The notes under the pieces were generated by a model, which saw only the letters and a list, made by a program, of their open reading frames with translations, was not told where the DNA came from and did no database searches. Shown here one piece after another: positions 10,001-17,354 of a DNA stretch of 64,000 bases. The translations under genes and the position numbers were made by a program. Origin of the DNA: Sunxiuqinia indica (lineage in GTDB: Bacteria > Bacteroidota > Bacteroidia > Bacteroidales > Prolixibacteraceae); NCBI RefSeq assembly GCF_009847015.1, contig NZ_WVEM01000015.1:1-64000 (forward strand), in the 5' to 3' direction. Positions within the stretch are counted from its first letter, which is position 1. Each line of letters begins with the position of its first letter.

Positions 10001-10393
10001 AATCTGGATTCGATTCCTCCAGGTCGGTATCCGATTGTTGGAGACAGTGTCTTTGCCACAGTCACATTGGCTCCTTCCAAGAAAATCGACGTGTCAAAAT
10101 GGGAATCGCACCATGAGTATATTGACATCCATCATGTCATAAAAGGGAAGGAGATGATTGGTATGTCTCCTCTGTTGGCACTGACCATACGGGATGCTTA
10201 TGATCCGGAAAAAGAAATCATGTTTTGGGAGGACCATGGGGGCAGGAGCTACTACGAAGCGACACCAGGTAATTTCTTCATATTTTTTCCGGACAATGCA
10301 CATCGCCCCAATATTGAAATTCCCGGCTATGACCCAGTAAAAAAAGTAGTCGTAAAGATTAGGTACCATCACACAAACAAACCAACATTATGA
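7046..10393 (+). CDS. Secreted GH106 alpha-L-rhamnosidase-like enzyme fused to a C-terminal YhcH/EbgC-type domain
   Basis: A protein of 1115 residues with a signal peptide (about 1-27). The long catalytic part begins with the GH106 hallmark KPWTRWWWMG (about 46-55) and continues to about residue 770. A galactose-binding-like beta-sandwich follows (about 775-935, with LNLGKVSESAHVWINGK and NRIRDMDRRG). The last 160 residues (about 950-1114) match the YhcH/YjgK/YiaL (EbgC) family: KAFDFLANTNLDSIPPGRY, HHEYIDIHHVIKG, FFIFFPDNAHRPNI and KKVVVKIRYH. GH106 enzymes remove alpha-L-rhamnose from pectin-type or other rhamnosylated glycans; YhcH-like proteins are small cupin-like cytoplasmic proteins thought to act on free sugars. 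Here the domain would be exported. The stop overlaps the next start by 4 bases (ATGA), indicating translational coupling. Substrate specificity is inferred. Confidence 0.88.
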   Translation: MLFVKQLFAIFLVCFLIIGMNTHSQSQSVKSNVNERIWPEVQKAMKPWTRWWWMGSAVDKKNLDLRLTQMADAGIGGVEITPIYGVKGYEDRYIDFLSPTWMDMLDFTEQKANSLGMGVDMNTGTGWPFGGPQITSNFAAAKLIVTQPGQAVARKLFTAKLTTGIPMQERLGSPLETVIAINEQGKRISITDKVDADQLLTWTPEEGKWTIYAAFCGKTGQKVKRAAPGGEGFVMDHYTKKPVEIYLKRFTDAFQGHRKGIDAFFNDSYEVYEANWSPDLFETFEKEKGYDLRPYIKELMGDEETDLVARLKCDYNEVLGDMLLHNFTKKWVDWAHQNGAKAKNQAHGSPGNLLDLYSAADIPECEAYFGISKFSIPELIYDEADLDRDQFEHNPVIFKYASSAAHFYEKSMTSSETFVWQTEHFRTAFSRCKPEVEKLFLSGVNHVYFHGSTFSPEDAVWPGWTFYASTNFVPANSTWPHLEAMNKYITRCQSVLQIGKPDNEILVYWPVYDQWNKADGMEKRFNMHDLDKWLFPTDFYKTVNILQRDGFSTDFVSDKMIAEAASGEHKASFSEKVLIVPECHYMPAKTLENILALAKSGVLVVFKSLPRDVPGYANLDVNRKKFTKDLNGLQFAPDAKGIKSMRIGSGKVILATDLTGALETNSVLPEEITDFGLQFIRRKLDDGKYYYLVNHSSNAIDGFVPLHVKDDAAILMNPQTGTFGIASSKTDDGKLEVRIQLQPGEAMIVRTYTNSKNSFNVNPWSYWGSPLASTVITGPWKLHFTQGGPELPEDKTIDELKSWTLLGDAKAVAFSGSGVYTTTFEMDYISANEYMLNLGKVSESAHVWINGKDAGIAWSIPFQLKIKQFLKTGTNTLKIEVANLSANRIRDMDRRGVKWRNYHEINFVNIKYQPFDASNWDPVPSGLMGPVTITAYTTDQYLESRDWLHGWKALPHPSINRDELALQIKTNKSLWDKAFDFLANTNLDSIPPGRYPIVGDSVFATVTLAPSKKIDVSKWESHHEYIDIHHVIKGKEMIGMSPLLALTIRDAYDPEKEIMFWEDHGGRSYYEATPGNFFIFFPDNAHRPNIEIPGYDPVKKVVVKIRYHHTNKPTL

Positions 10394-11652
10394 AACTGAG
10401 TAGACGTAATTTCCTTTCAGCAACAGCATTGGGAAGTGTGGCAACCGCATTCCCGTTTTTATCTTATTCAAAAGGATCAAATCAAAATATTGATTCGATT
10501 TATTCCAAGTTGGATAATGCCATCAAACAACCTGTTTTCAAAAGGGAGTTGTTTCCCTCTCCGGTTATTATTGATTCTGTTGAACTTCTTCGTTATAAAG
10601 ATACTTTTCTTTGCCGTGTTAGGTCAAAAGATGGGGCAGAAGGAATTTCGGTGGGCAACAGCCTCCAACTCCGGTCGCTTTATCCTATTTTCGTAAAAAG
10701 GGTTCAACCGTTTTTCATTGGAAAAGATGCCCGGGACTTAGAACATTTATTAGATCAGGTTTATGTGTACGGAAGTAATTACAAACTGCAAAGTGTTGCC
10801 CTTTGGGTACCGATTGCTACGCTTGAGTTTGCCATCCTTGATATGATGGGACGGATTTCCGGAAAATCAATCGGGGAACTGATTGGTACAATCCACAACA
10901 AAGGAATCGCCGTTTATCAGGCTAACAGCGAAAGAGGGATCACTCCCGAAGAGACAATTGATCACTTAAAAGAGCAACTTTCCCGGACACATGCCAAAGC
11001 CATCAAATTTAAATTGGGTGGTCGTATGAGTCATCCCGAATATCCTCCATATCGTTCGGAAAAGCTCATTCCATTAGTTCGAAAAACTTTTGGCGATGAC
11101 ATGGTTATTTCTGCCGATTCAAACGGGTCTTACGATGTGCCGGAGGCTATTCGCATTGGGAAAATCATGGAAGAATACAACTATGCTTTCTATGAAGAGC
11201 CTGTTCCGTTTGACTGGTATGAAGAGACTAAACAGGTTGCCGACGCCCTTACTATTCCGGTTGCTGGCGGAGAGCAGGAACCGAGCTTGCATAATTTTCG
11301 CTGGTTGATTGCGAATAATGCATTAAAGGTTCTTCAACAGGATATGTTTTATTTTGGAGGCATGGTTCGTTCGATGAAAGTGGCTCGAATGGCTGATATT
11401 ACAGGGAAAGTATGTACTCCGCATATTACTGGCGATGGCTTTGGTTATGTATATATGATGCATTTTATATCCAGTATTCCCAATTCAGGGCCTTATCATG
11501 AGTTTAAGGAATTGAGTAAAGACATTCCGTTTGAATGTAAGACATCATCTTTAGTAAGCGAAGATGGAGTTGTAAAGGTTCCAACCGGTCCGGGGCTGGG
11601 GGTCGATCTTGATCCTGATTATATAGAAAAACATGAGATTGTAAAAGGATAA
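10390..11652 (+). CDS. Tat-exported enolase-superfamily (mandelate racemase/muconate lactonizing type) sugar-acid dehydratase-like protein
   Basis: A protein of 420 residues with a twin-arginine signal (SRRNFLSA, residues 4-11). It has the enolase-superfamily capping domain (about 55-175) and a TIM-barrel. The expected acid/base and metal residues are visible: K206-F-K208, metal ligands D243 (ADSNG), E270 (YEEPVP) and E295 (GGEQE), then D318 and H345 (TPHITGDGFG), which look like the His-Asp dyad of the mandelate-racemase subgroup. Members of that subgroup dehydrate or epimerize sugar acids. It is translationally coupled to the GH106 gene and followed by a DASS symporter, so its substrate is probably a sugar acid derived from the glycan. 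A dehydratase outside the cytoplasm is unusual. The exact substrate is not predictable here. Confidence 0.85.
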   Translation: MKLSRRNFLSATALGSVATAFPFLSYSKGSNQNIDSIYSKLDNAIKQPVFKRELFPSPVIIDSVELLRYKDTFLCRVRSKDGAEGISVGNSLQLRSLYPIFVKRVQPFFIGKDARDLEHLLDQVYVYGSNYKLQSVALWVPIATLEFAILDMMGRISGKSIGELIGTIHNKGIAVYQANSERGITPEETIDHLKEQLSRTHAKAIKFKLGGRMSHPEYPPYRSEKLIPLVRKTFGDDMVISADSNGSYDVPEAIRIGKIMEEYNYAFYEEPVPFDWYEETKQVADALTIPVAGGEQEPSLHNFRWLIANNALKVLQQDMFYFGGMVRSMKVARMADITGKVCTPHITGDGFGYVYMMHFISSIPNSGPYHEFKELSKDIPFECKTSSLVSEDGVVKVPTGPGLGVDLDPDYIEKHEIVKG

Positions 11653-11712
11653 TTCTTTTTTGTTGTTAACAGGAAATCTCTTGTTAATCATATCATTTTA
11701 TTTAATCATATA

Positions 11713-13227
11713 ATGAAAGTATTAAAAAAGCATTCCTTATGGAGTGTAACAGGACTTTTGGCTTTTACATTATTACTCGTTTTTAATGTAGAACCGAAAG
11801 ACCCTGTTGTGGGCAAAGCTTTGGCGATTACGGTTCTAATGGCTATTTGGTGGGTGACTGAGGCAGTTCCGTTGGCTGTTACAGCTTTACTTCCTGTTAT
11901 TCTTTTCCCAATTTTGGGAGTTATGGATGGGAAAGCCATTACGACTACCTATTTTAATAATATCATTTTTCTGTTTATGGGAGGCTTCATAATGGCTCTG
12001 GCTATGGAGCGTTGGAATCTTCACAATCGCATAGCGCTTCAAATTGTCAATTGGATTGGCGTGAGTCCCGGAAGAATCCTGATGGGGTTTATGGTTTCTA
12101 CGGCATTTTTATCGATGTGGATGAGTAATACGGCCACTACGATGATGATGCTACCGATAGCCATGTCAGTGGCTACCAAACTGAAAGATTTAATAAACAG
12201 TAAAGAGTCGGTTAGTCATTACGCTATTGGACTGTTTTTAAGTATTGCATACAGTTCTTCTATTGGGGGAATGGCAACTTTGGTAGGTACTCCTACTAAT
12301 ATGGTAATGGTCAAAATTCAGGATATTCTTTTTGCTGGTGCCCCTGAGATTTCATTTACACAGTGGTTGATGTTTGCTTTGCCTCTATCTGTTACAATGA
12401 TTGGAGTTACGTGGCTGCTTATTTACTTTATCTTTCGTCCGAAAAAAAGGTGGCATGAACTGAATTATGATTCCTTTGACGTTTATTTTAAGAGAATGGG
12501 AAAGATGACTTATGAAGAAAAATGGGTCTTAAGCTTGTTTGGGATGCTGGTTCTCGCCTGGATTTTCCGTCCTGGGATTAAAATAAATGATTTTTTCCTC
12601 CCCGGCTGGGCTGATTTGTTTTCCAATAAAAACTTTATCAGTGACGGGACAACTGCAATTCTTTTTTCAGTAATTTTATTTTTGATCCCGTCAAAAAATA
12701 AGAAAGGAAAGATGTTAATGGACTGGAAAACTGCCAATAAATTGCCTTGGAATATTGTTTTACTTTTTGGAGGTGGATTTGCTCTTGCTAAAGGATTTGA
12801 ATCATCGGGTTTGTCAGTTTGGTTAGGAGAACAAATGCAGTTTGGAGAATATTTCCCAAGTGCTTTATCTCTCCTGCTGATTATTATTTTAATGTCTTTT
12901 CTTACAGAATTAACATCGAATGTGGCAAGTACTACTATCTTATTACCAGTATTTGCAGGAATTGCAATATCAAAGAATATTCATCCTTATTTTTATATGA
13001 TCCCTCTGACCTTGGCTGCAAATCTGGCTTTTATGTTACCAACAGCAACACCCGGAAATGCAATCGTATTCGGGACTGGTAAAATTTCGATTAGACAAAT
13101 GATGAAAACAGGTATTTTGTTGAATATGATTGGAGTACTATTAGTTTTACTTATTTCAATTACGCTCTTGAAATGGGTATTTGAAATATCTGTTCATGAA
13201 TTGCCTTCGTGGGCTATTTTAAAATAA
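11713..13227 (+). CDS. DASS/SLC13-family sodium:carboxylate symporter
   Basis: An inner-membrane protein of 504 residues with about 11-13 hydrophobic helices. It has the two family signature segments: GTPTNMVMV after the first half and SNVASTTILLP plus PTATPGNAIVFGTG in the second half, which form the Na+/carboxylate sites of the DASS fold. The family imports dicarboxylates, other organic acids or sulfate with Na+. Its place directly after an exported sugar-acid dehydratase suggests it imports that enzyme's product, such as a keto-deoxy or unsaturated acid. No strong terminator is seen right after the stop. Confidence 0.88.
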   Translation: MKVLKKHSLWSVTGLLAFTLLLVFNVEPKDPVVGKALAITVLMAIWWVTEAVPLAVTALLPVILFPILGVMDGKAITTTYFNNIIFLFMGGFIMALAMERWNLHNRIALQIVNWIGVSPGRILMGFMVSTAFLSMWMSNTATTMMMLPIAMSVATKLKDLINSKESVSHYAIGLFLSIAYSSSIGGMATLVGTPTNMVMVKIQDILFAGAPEISFTQWLMFALPLSVTMIGVTWLLIYFIFRPKKRWHELNYDSFDVYFKRMGKMTYEEKWVLSLFGMLVLAWIFRPGIKINDFFLPGWADLFSNKNFISDGTTAILFSVILFLIPSKNKKGKMLMDWKTANKLPWNIVLLFGGGFALAKGFESSGLSVWLGEQMQFGEYFPSALSLLLIIILMSFLTELTSNVASTTILLPVFAGIAISKNIHPYFYMIPLTLAANLAFMLPTATPGNAIVFGTGKISIRQMMKTGILLNMIGVLLVLLISITLLKWVFEISVHELPSWAILK

Positions 13228-13482
13228 ATTCTCATGAAATTTTTTAAGGAAAAGAATTAACGGATTTAACCAGGAAATGTTAATCTCAGTAATTATCTAT
13301 TATTTTTTTGTCATTTGTTGCTGTATAATTTGATACGGTCAATTTTAGAGAGAGATTTCAACATAGTCAGTCTATTCATAAAAAATGCAAGATTAGGGAA
13401 AGTGCTCTGCCGTTTTAATGGTTTCCTATTTACAGGTACTAAGTTTTGATTCTAAAATTTAATTTCCCATATAGATTGGATC

Positions 13483-13614
13483 CTAATTAAACATGTTTAT
13501 AATTTCATCGATGGCATCCAATGGTAGATTTGTCATCCATTCTTCTTTTCTAAGGTCCGACATTAAAGCTCTGATAGACAGGGGGGGGAGTGTTTTTGGC
13601 AAAATGATTTTAGG
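13483..13614 (-). pseudogene. Coding-like remnant, unidentified C-terminus
   Basis: On the minus strand an open frame of 43 codons lies between an in-frame TAG and the stop at 13483-13485. It translates to a natural-looking tail containing SDLRKEEWMTNLPLDAIDE and ending INMFN. No start codon with a ribosome-binding site is seen. The frame runs through the C8 tract at 13581-13588, where slippage could have caused loss of the upstream part. The family is not recognized, and chance openness of a short frame is a real alternative. Confidence 0.3.
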
Positions 13615-13831
13615 CTATTTTTTTGCAGGTTTTCTGTACTGATCAATGGCAAACAATCAATTTGGGCGATCATTGATTTTGGGATGTAGACAGGCATTGG
13701 CACTTAAAATTTTACAATTTTTCGAACGACTTTTTCGTCCTGCAATACACTTTTTCGAAGGACTTTTTGAGAAAGGAATGTTTTGCTATTCTATTCATCT
13801 CCATCAAACCTCAAAAAGAAGCCCCAATTTA

Positions 13832-13954
13832 GCCAGTCCGTTACTTAAAAAGTACAAGGCCAAGACAAGTGTCCTGCCGTTTACGATTTTTAATAAGATT
13901 TGGACCCAGTAAATCCAGTTTGGCAGGACAGCCTTGATTTTTCACCGGACTGGC
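13832..13954. repeat. Three-tier nested inverted repeat
   Basis: Three pairs of arms are nested in register: GCCAGTCCG (13832-13840) with CGGACTGGC (13946-13954); CAAGGC (13855-13860) with GCCTTG (13931-13936); GTCCTGCC (13871-13878) with GGCAGGAC (13922-13929). The centre is AT-rich. It could extrude as a long imperfect hairpin in single-stranded transfer DNA, be a structured RNA, or mark an element end. Position just outside the mobilization genes fits a mobile-element function, but none is proven. Confidence 0.6.
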
Positions 13955-14169
13955 AATTGAAAGGACTTTCTTTTTATTTTTTTGACTGTTTTTTCTTTTT
14001 CTTTGAGGAATTTGGGTGCATGTCAATTGATTGATATTGTGTTGTTTTACTGTTTTGTTTTTTGTTTCTATCCCCTAGTTTTACTGGTGACAATATTAGA
14101 GAAAAGTGCGGATAGCAAGATACTATTTTAAAAAGCAACAATTAATGAGCTTTTTTTTGCTTCAAAGTA

Positions 14170-14264
14170 GAAGCGGGCTGGAAGGTATCTTGTGCGGGTA
14201 GTCATTAAGTGCGTAGGCATTGCAAGATGTCAGTTTGTATATACAAACTGCTCTTGCCCGCTTC
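14170..14264. other. Candidate origin of transfer with perfect 20-bp palindrome
   Basis: Just upstream of mobC there is a perfect palindrome CAGTTTGTATATACAAACTG (14231-14250). It sits inside a wider inverted repeat, GAAGCGGGC (14170-14178) with GCCCGCTTC (14256-14264). Inverted repeats next to mobC/relaxase genes are the usual layout of oriT, where MobC and the relaxase assemble before nicking. The nick position is not readable. It could instead be an operator for the mob operon. Confidence 0.5.
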
Positions 14265-14311
14265 CGCTAAGTGATGACACCCAAATGGGGTCATAAAAGG
14301 AGTCTGGAATA

Positions 14312-14614
14312 ATGAACAAGACCAAAAATATTATTCTCAGGTGCAGTGTTGGAGAAAAGAGAATCATACATCAGCTGGCAAAGAAAAGCGGACTAACGCT
14401 TTCCGAGTATTGCCGCAGGCAGGCCATGCATGGTGAAGTAAAAGCCATACCCGCACTAACGCAGCAGGAGATTGAATACTTCCGGATGTTGAAGACTTAC
14501 AGTACCCATTTTAACCGGATAAGCAGCCTGATACGAAAAAAAGACCCTGCATTGGTTGAAGATATAAGGCAACTGGTAAGTGAGCTGACCCGGCTTCAGC
14601 AACGCATTGTTTAA
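14312..14614 (+). CDS. MobC-like mobilization accessory protein (module 1)
   Basis: A protein of 100 residues resembling the relaxosome protein MobC of mobilizable elements: an N-terminal ribbon-helix-helix-like DNA-binding part (KNIILRCSVGEKRIIHQLAK, then GLTLSEYCRRQAMHG) and a C-terminal helical stretch (EDIRQLVSELTRLQQRIV). It would bind oriT and help the relaxase reach the nick site. It is followed after 43 bases by a relaxase gene and preceded by the candidate oriT palindrome. Confidence 0.8.
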   Translation: MNKTKNIILRCSVGEKRIIHQLAKKSGLTLSEYCRRQAMHGEVKAIPALTQQEIEYFRMLKTYSTHFNRISSLIRKKDPALVEDIRQLVSELTRLQQRIV

Positions 14615-14657
14615 GGAGAGCAAAAGGGATTAATGTTTTATAAAACCGTTATAACAG

Positions 14658-15602
14658 ATGATAGCCAAAGCCAAAGCAATAGCGCATGGAAGCAGGGCGA
14701 TAGAATATGCACTGCGGGAATCAAAGAAGGGGTCTTTGGTGGCATCCAACCTGGTTCAAAACGAAACGCCCGGCGCGATTTACAACGAGTTTCTGGAGCT
14801 GCAGGAATGTAATACGCGTTGCAGGAATAAGTTTATCCGGATCGAGATAGGCATTGCCCCCGGAGATGAGAAGAAACTTGGAGAGGAAGACCTTGCCGGT
14901 ATTTGCAGGGAGTTTAGCAGTCGTTTTGGTTTTGAGAATCACCAGTGGATTGGATGTATCCACCGGGATACGGAGCATTTACATATGCACATGATCGTTA
15001 ACCGGATCGGGATAGACCAACGTGTTTATGATACCAGTTTTATCAGCAAACGGGCCGGAAAGATTGCAGAAAGCATCAGCCGGGAACTGGGACTGACCAT
15101 TGCCAACCAGGTAAAACGTAAAAGCAAGTACCGGCCTGAAGTAATGGGCTTTGAACGGATACTGGCCAAAACACTGATCTGCAAGGCTGCCGGAGAAGTG
15201 TTATCGGGGCATCCCACATCCCTGCAAGAATTTACAGCAATGATGAAAAAGCATGATATCGCTGTTCAGCAGGCGGTCAATAAAAAAGGAAACACCTATG
15301 GTTTGCGGTTTACCGGTCACAATCAGACCTTCAAAGCCTCTCAGATCGGCAAAGAGTTTGGCTACCGTACCCTGCTGAATACATTTAAGGAAAACAGAGA
15401 GATCCTCAGTCAGGATTCCGGGCATCTAAACAAGCAGGAACAATCACAAGGTAAATCGGTCAGGAATGCAATTTTGTCTGGTATCGCTTATATATCCGGT
15501 CCGCGGCAATTACTTCGGGAAAATGATTCCAGGATAAGTGAAGAGGAAAGAAAGCGAAAACAAAACCTAAAAAAGAAACGAAGATATGGCCCGAAATTCT
15601 AA
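14658..15602 (+). CDS. MobA/VirD2-family relaxase (module 1)
   Basis: A relaxase/mobilization endonuclease of 314 residues. The metal-binding histidine motif is intact as HRDTEHLHMH (H102, H107, H109, H111), followed by VNRIG. A conserved tyrosine near the N-terminus (Y17 in AIEYALRES) is the candidate nucleophile that attaches to the 5' end of the nicked strand. The lysine/arginine-rich C-terminus is typical. GC content and codon use look higher than in the surrounding chromosome. It overlaps the next gene by 17 bases. The relaxase of module 2 has the same histidine spacing but is otherwise much diverged. Confidence 0.9.
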   Translation: MIAKAKAIAHGSRAIEYALRESKKGSLVASNLVQNETPGAIYNEFLELQECNTRCRNKFIRIEIGIAPGDEKKLGEEDLAGICREFSSRFGFENHQWIGCIHRDTEHLHMHMIVNRIGIDQRVYDTSFISKRAGKIAESISRELGLTIANQVKRKSKYRPEVMGFERILAKTLICKAAGEVLSGHPTSLQEFTAMMKKHDIAVQQAVNKKGNTYGLRFTGHNQTFKASQIGKEFGYRTLLNTFKENREILSQDSGHLNKQEQSQGKSVRNAILSGIAYISGPRQLLRENDSRISEEERKRKQNLKKKRRYGPKF

Positions 15603-16020
15603 TCCACGGACGCAGTCGGTCAAAGATGCGATGCTGGCAGAGATCATCGTAACGGAACTATCAAAGTTCAACACTTCGCATGAAGTAATCATGGAAAGCA
15701 CAGAAAAGATCCTGAGCCGGTACAATGACATAGGGTTGCTGATTAAACGTATGCACCAGCGGGACCAGGCGATTGCCGGGAGTATCAAAGATTTACAGTT
15801 CTCGGCAGAACAAAACCGTTACATGACGGATCTATCCATGCCTATAGTCCGTAAATTGAAAGAGATTGACGAACATGGCATCCGCATTGAGCCCGGGGCA
15901 CTGGATAAGATAACCAGTGCCGTAGAGCAAGGTAACAAACCACTTCTTACACAAATCAAATGGGTTAGTTATGGCTTGCTGGCCGGCTTTGTCATTCTGT
16001 TGCTGATCCTATTGTTTTAA
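15586..16020 (+). CDS. Small coiled-coil protein with C-terminal membrane anchor (mob module 1)
   Basis: A protein of 144 residues that begins inside the end of the relaxase gene (translational coupling). The body is predicted helical and charged. The last 20 residues form a single hydrophobic helix (YGLLAGFVILLLILLF), so it would be tail-anchored in the inner membrane. Module 2 has a gene of the same architecture in the same position, which argues for a shared role, perhaps docking the relaxosome at the membrane. No family is recognized. Confidence 0.7.
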   Translation: MARNSNPRTQSVKDAMLAEIIVTELSKFNTSHEVIMESTEKILSRYNDIGLLIKRMHQRDQAIAGSIKDLQFSAEQNRYMTDLSMPIVRKLKEIDEHGIRIEPGALDKITSAVEQGNKPLLTQIKWVSYGLLAGFVILLLILLF

Positions 16021-16124
16021 TCGTTAAAATATTGTCAGGACACAATTGTCCGGCTAAAGGTTATTAAAATCGTTTGTTACACCTTATCTTTGTACATAAG
16101 AGGTTATACCCTTTCTGCGGATCG

Positions 16125-16169
16125 GGTAGAGACCATCTACCGTAGCCCGCTTTGCCGGGCTACTTTTTT
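16125..16169 (+). terminator. Tandem hairpins with T-tract at the 3' side of the IS110 transposase
   Basis: Two adjacent stems on the + strand: GGTAGA/TCTACC (16125-16141) and GTAGCCCG/CGGGCTAC (16142-16163), followed by six T. The second has the form of a rho-independent terminator reading + and could end transcription of mob module 1 before it enters the transposase gene antisense. The T-tract overlaps the transposase stop codon (16168-16170). A TATCTTTG box at 16085-16092 fits the Bacteroidota -7 consensus, but a matching -33 box at normal spacing is missing. Confidence 0.65.
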
Positions 16170-17232
16170 ATACCGCTACCGGTTCCTGAGAGTCTTGCAG
16201 AACAATATTCTTTTGAGAGTTATTCGTGTGGCCTAAAACATAGTCCGTATTGTTTTTATAAAGCGTGTAAATAAGGATCAGCAATTTACGTTCCAGGGCG
16301 ATAACGCCAGTTTTCCCGGGTTTCCCGTTCTCCTTCATCCGGTTGAAATAAATACGCAGGGTTTGGTTGTGGATAATGGAACATACGGCCGCCATGTATA
16401 AGGCAGCCCGTATATATGCGTTTCCCCTTTTGGATATCCGTGGCCTCCATGCCAGTGTCCCTGATTCCCGGATCACCACATCCAGCCCGGCATAGCTGAC
16501 CAGTTGCCTGCGGTTGCCAATATTGGAGAAGCCATCGGTTTCGGCAATAACCGTTGCCGCAGTTACAAAATTGATCCCGGGAATAGTAATTACATGTTTC
16601 ATCTTTTCGTGCAACACAGGCGATTCGGCAACCAGTTCCTGCATCTGTACTTCAATCTCAGCCAGTTGTTTTGTGGCTAACTTAACCCGTTGCTTCAGGC
16701 GTTTAATACTTTTGGCATACGCTTTATGGGAATGATTTAGAGCATGCAGTTGGTTGGTAAGGGCATTCCTGTCCCGGATGATACTGATCCGTTCCCGGCT
16801 CAACCGTTTAAGAATGCGCAGGTTTTCTGTTGGCCTGTTCCACAAAGGCAAATCTCTTTCCAGTCCCATGCGTGCCAGCATAATGGCATCAATACGGTCT
16901 GTTTTATTCTTCTCATCCAGGCTTCTGGCATATTGTTTTCCTTTGGCAGGTTGGATAATACTCAGCTTAAAGCCCAGGTCACTCAAAAAATAAGCTGCCT
17001 CTTCATGGTAAACACCGGTAGCTTCCATATTAACATGCAGGTAAACCGCCTTGTCACTTTTCTTTTCAATCCATTGCCTGAGTTTCAGCAGCCCTTTACC
17101 GTTGTTCTCAAACCTGCTTGTCGACACTACTTTTACCTGCAGATCCTGCGTATAAACAGCGAGACAACAGTCCACTTTTTTCATGGATACATCAATACCC
17201 ACACATTGCTTAAGAATCGTTTTTGTGTTCAT
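16168..17232 (-). CDS. IS110-family transposase (DEDD recombinase)
   Basis: A transposase of 354 residues. The RuvC-like N-terminal domain shows GIDVS (first Asp near 14), MEATGVYHE (Glu) and KTDRIDA (two Asp). The C-terminal Transposase_20 domain shows VITIPGINFVTAATV and SKRGNAYIRAALY, where the conserved serine of the RuvC-Tnp composite site lies. IS110-group enzymes are guided by a bridge RNA transcribed from the non-coding end upstream of the gene. Here about 550 bases of non-coding, structured DNA lie upstream (17233-17786), in keeping with that group. The gene looks full length and intact. It interrupts the space between two mobilization modules. Confidence 0.95.
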   Translation of the reverse strand: MNTKTILKQCVGIDVSMKKVDCCLAVYTQDLQVKVVSTSRFENNGKGLLKLRQWIEKKSDKAVYLHVNMEATGVYHEEAAYFLSDLGFKLSIIQPAKGKQYARSLDEKNKTDRIDAIMLARMGLERDLPLWNRPTENLRILKRLSRERISIIRDRNALTNQLHALNHSHKAYAKSIKRLKQRVKLATKQLAEIEVQMQELVAESPVLHEKMKHVITIPGINFVTAATVIAETDGFSNIGNRRQLVSYAGLDVVIRESGTLAWRPRISKRGNAYIRAALYMAAVCSIIHNQTLRIYFNRMKENGKPGKTGVIALERKLLILIYTLYKNNTDYVLGHTNNSQKNIVLQDSQEPVAV

Positions 17233-17354
17233 AGAAATGTTTTTAATGGTTTGATTTTGATATCTAGAGAGCTATTATCCCACCGTCCATCCTCATGTAC
17301 TACGCAGGCTCGAAGTTTATACCACGGCTTAAAATACTATCCGGACTCATGGAT

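Larger units (their letters stand above)
13228..14169 (+). other. Long intergenic stretch at the edge of the mobile region; no intact gene seen
   Basis: This stretch separates the PUL from the first mobilization module. It holds a coding-like remnant on the minus strand (13483-13614), a run of eight G (13581-13588), a pair of 20-base direct repeats of the type TTTTTCGAA-GACTTTTT (13718-13737 and 13751-13770, 33 bases apart) and a nested inverted repeat (13832-13954). I see no ribosome-binding-site-led reading frame with convincing composition. Confidence 0.6.

Noticed and set aside
13581-13588. Run of eight G as a phase-variation switch
   Set aside because: No intact gene or promoter is clearly connected to it; only a short relic frame crosses it.
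13646-13912. 88-codon frame on the + strand before the mob genes
   Set aside because: It runs into the nested inverted repeat, has no family likeness and no ribosome-binding site.
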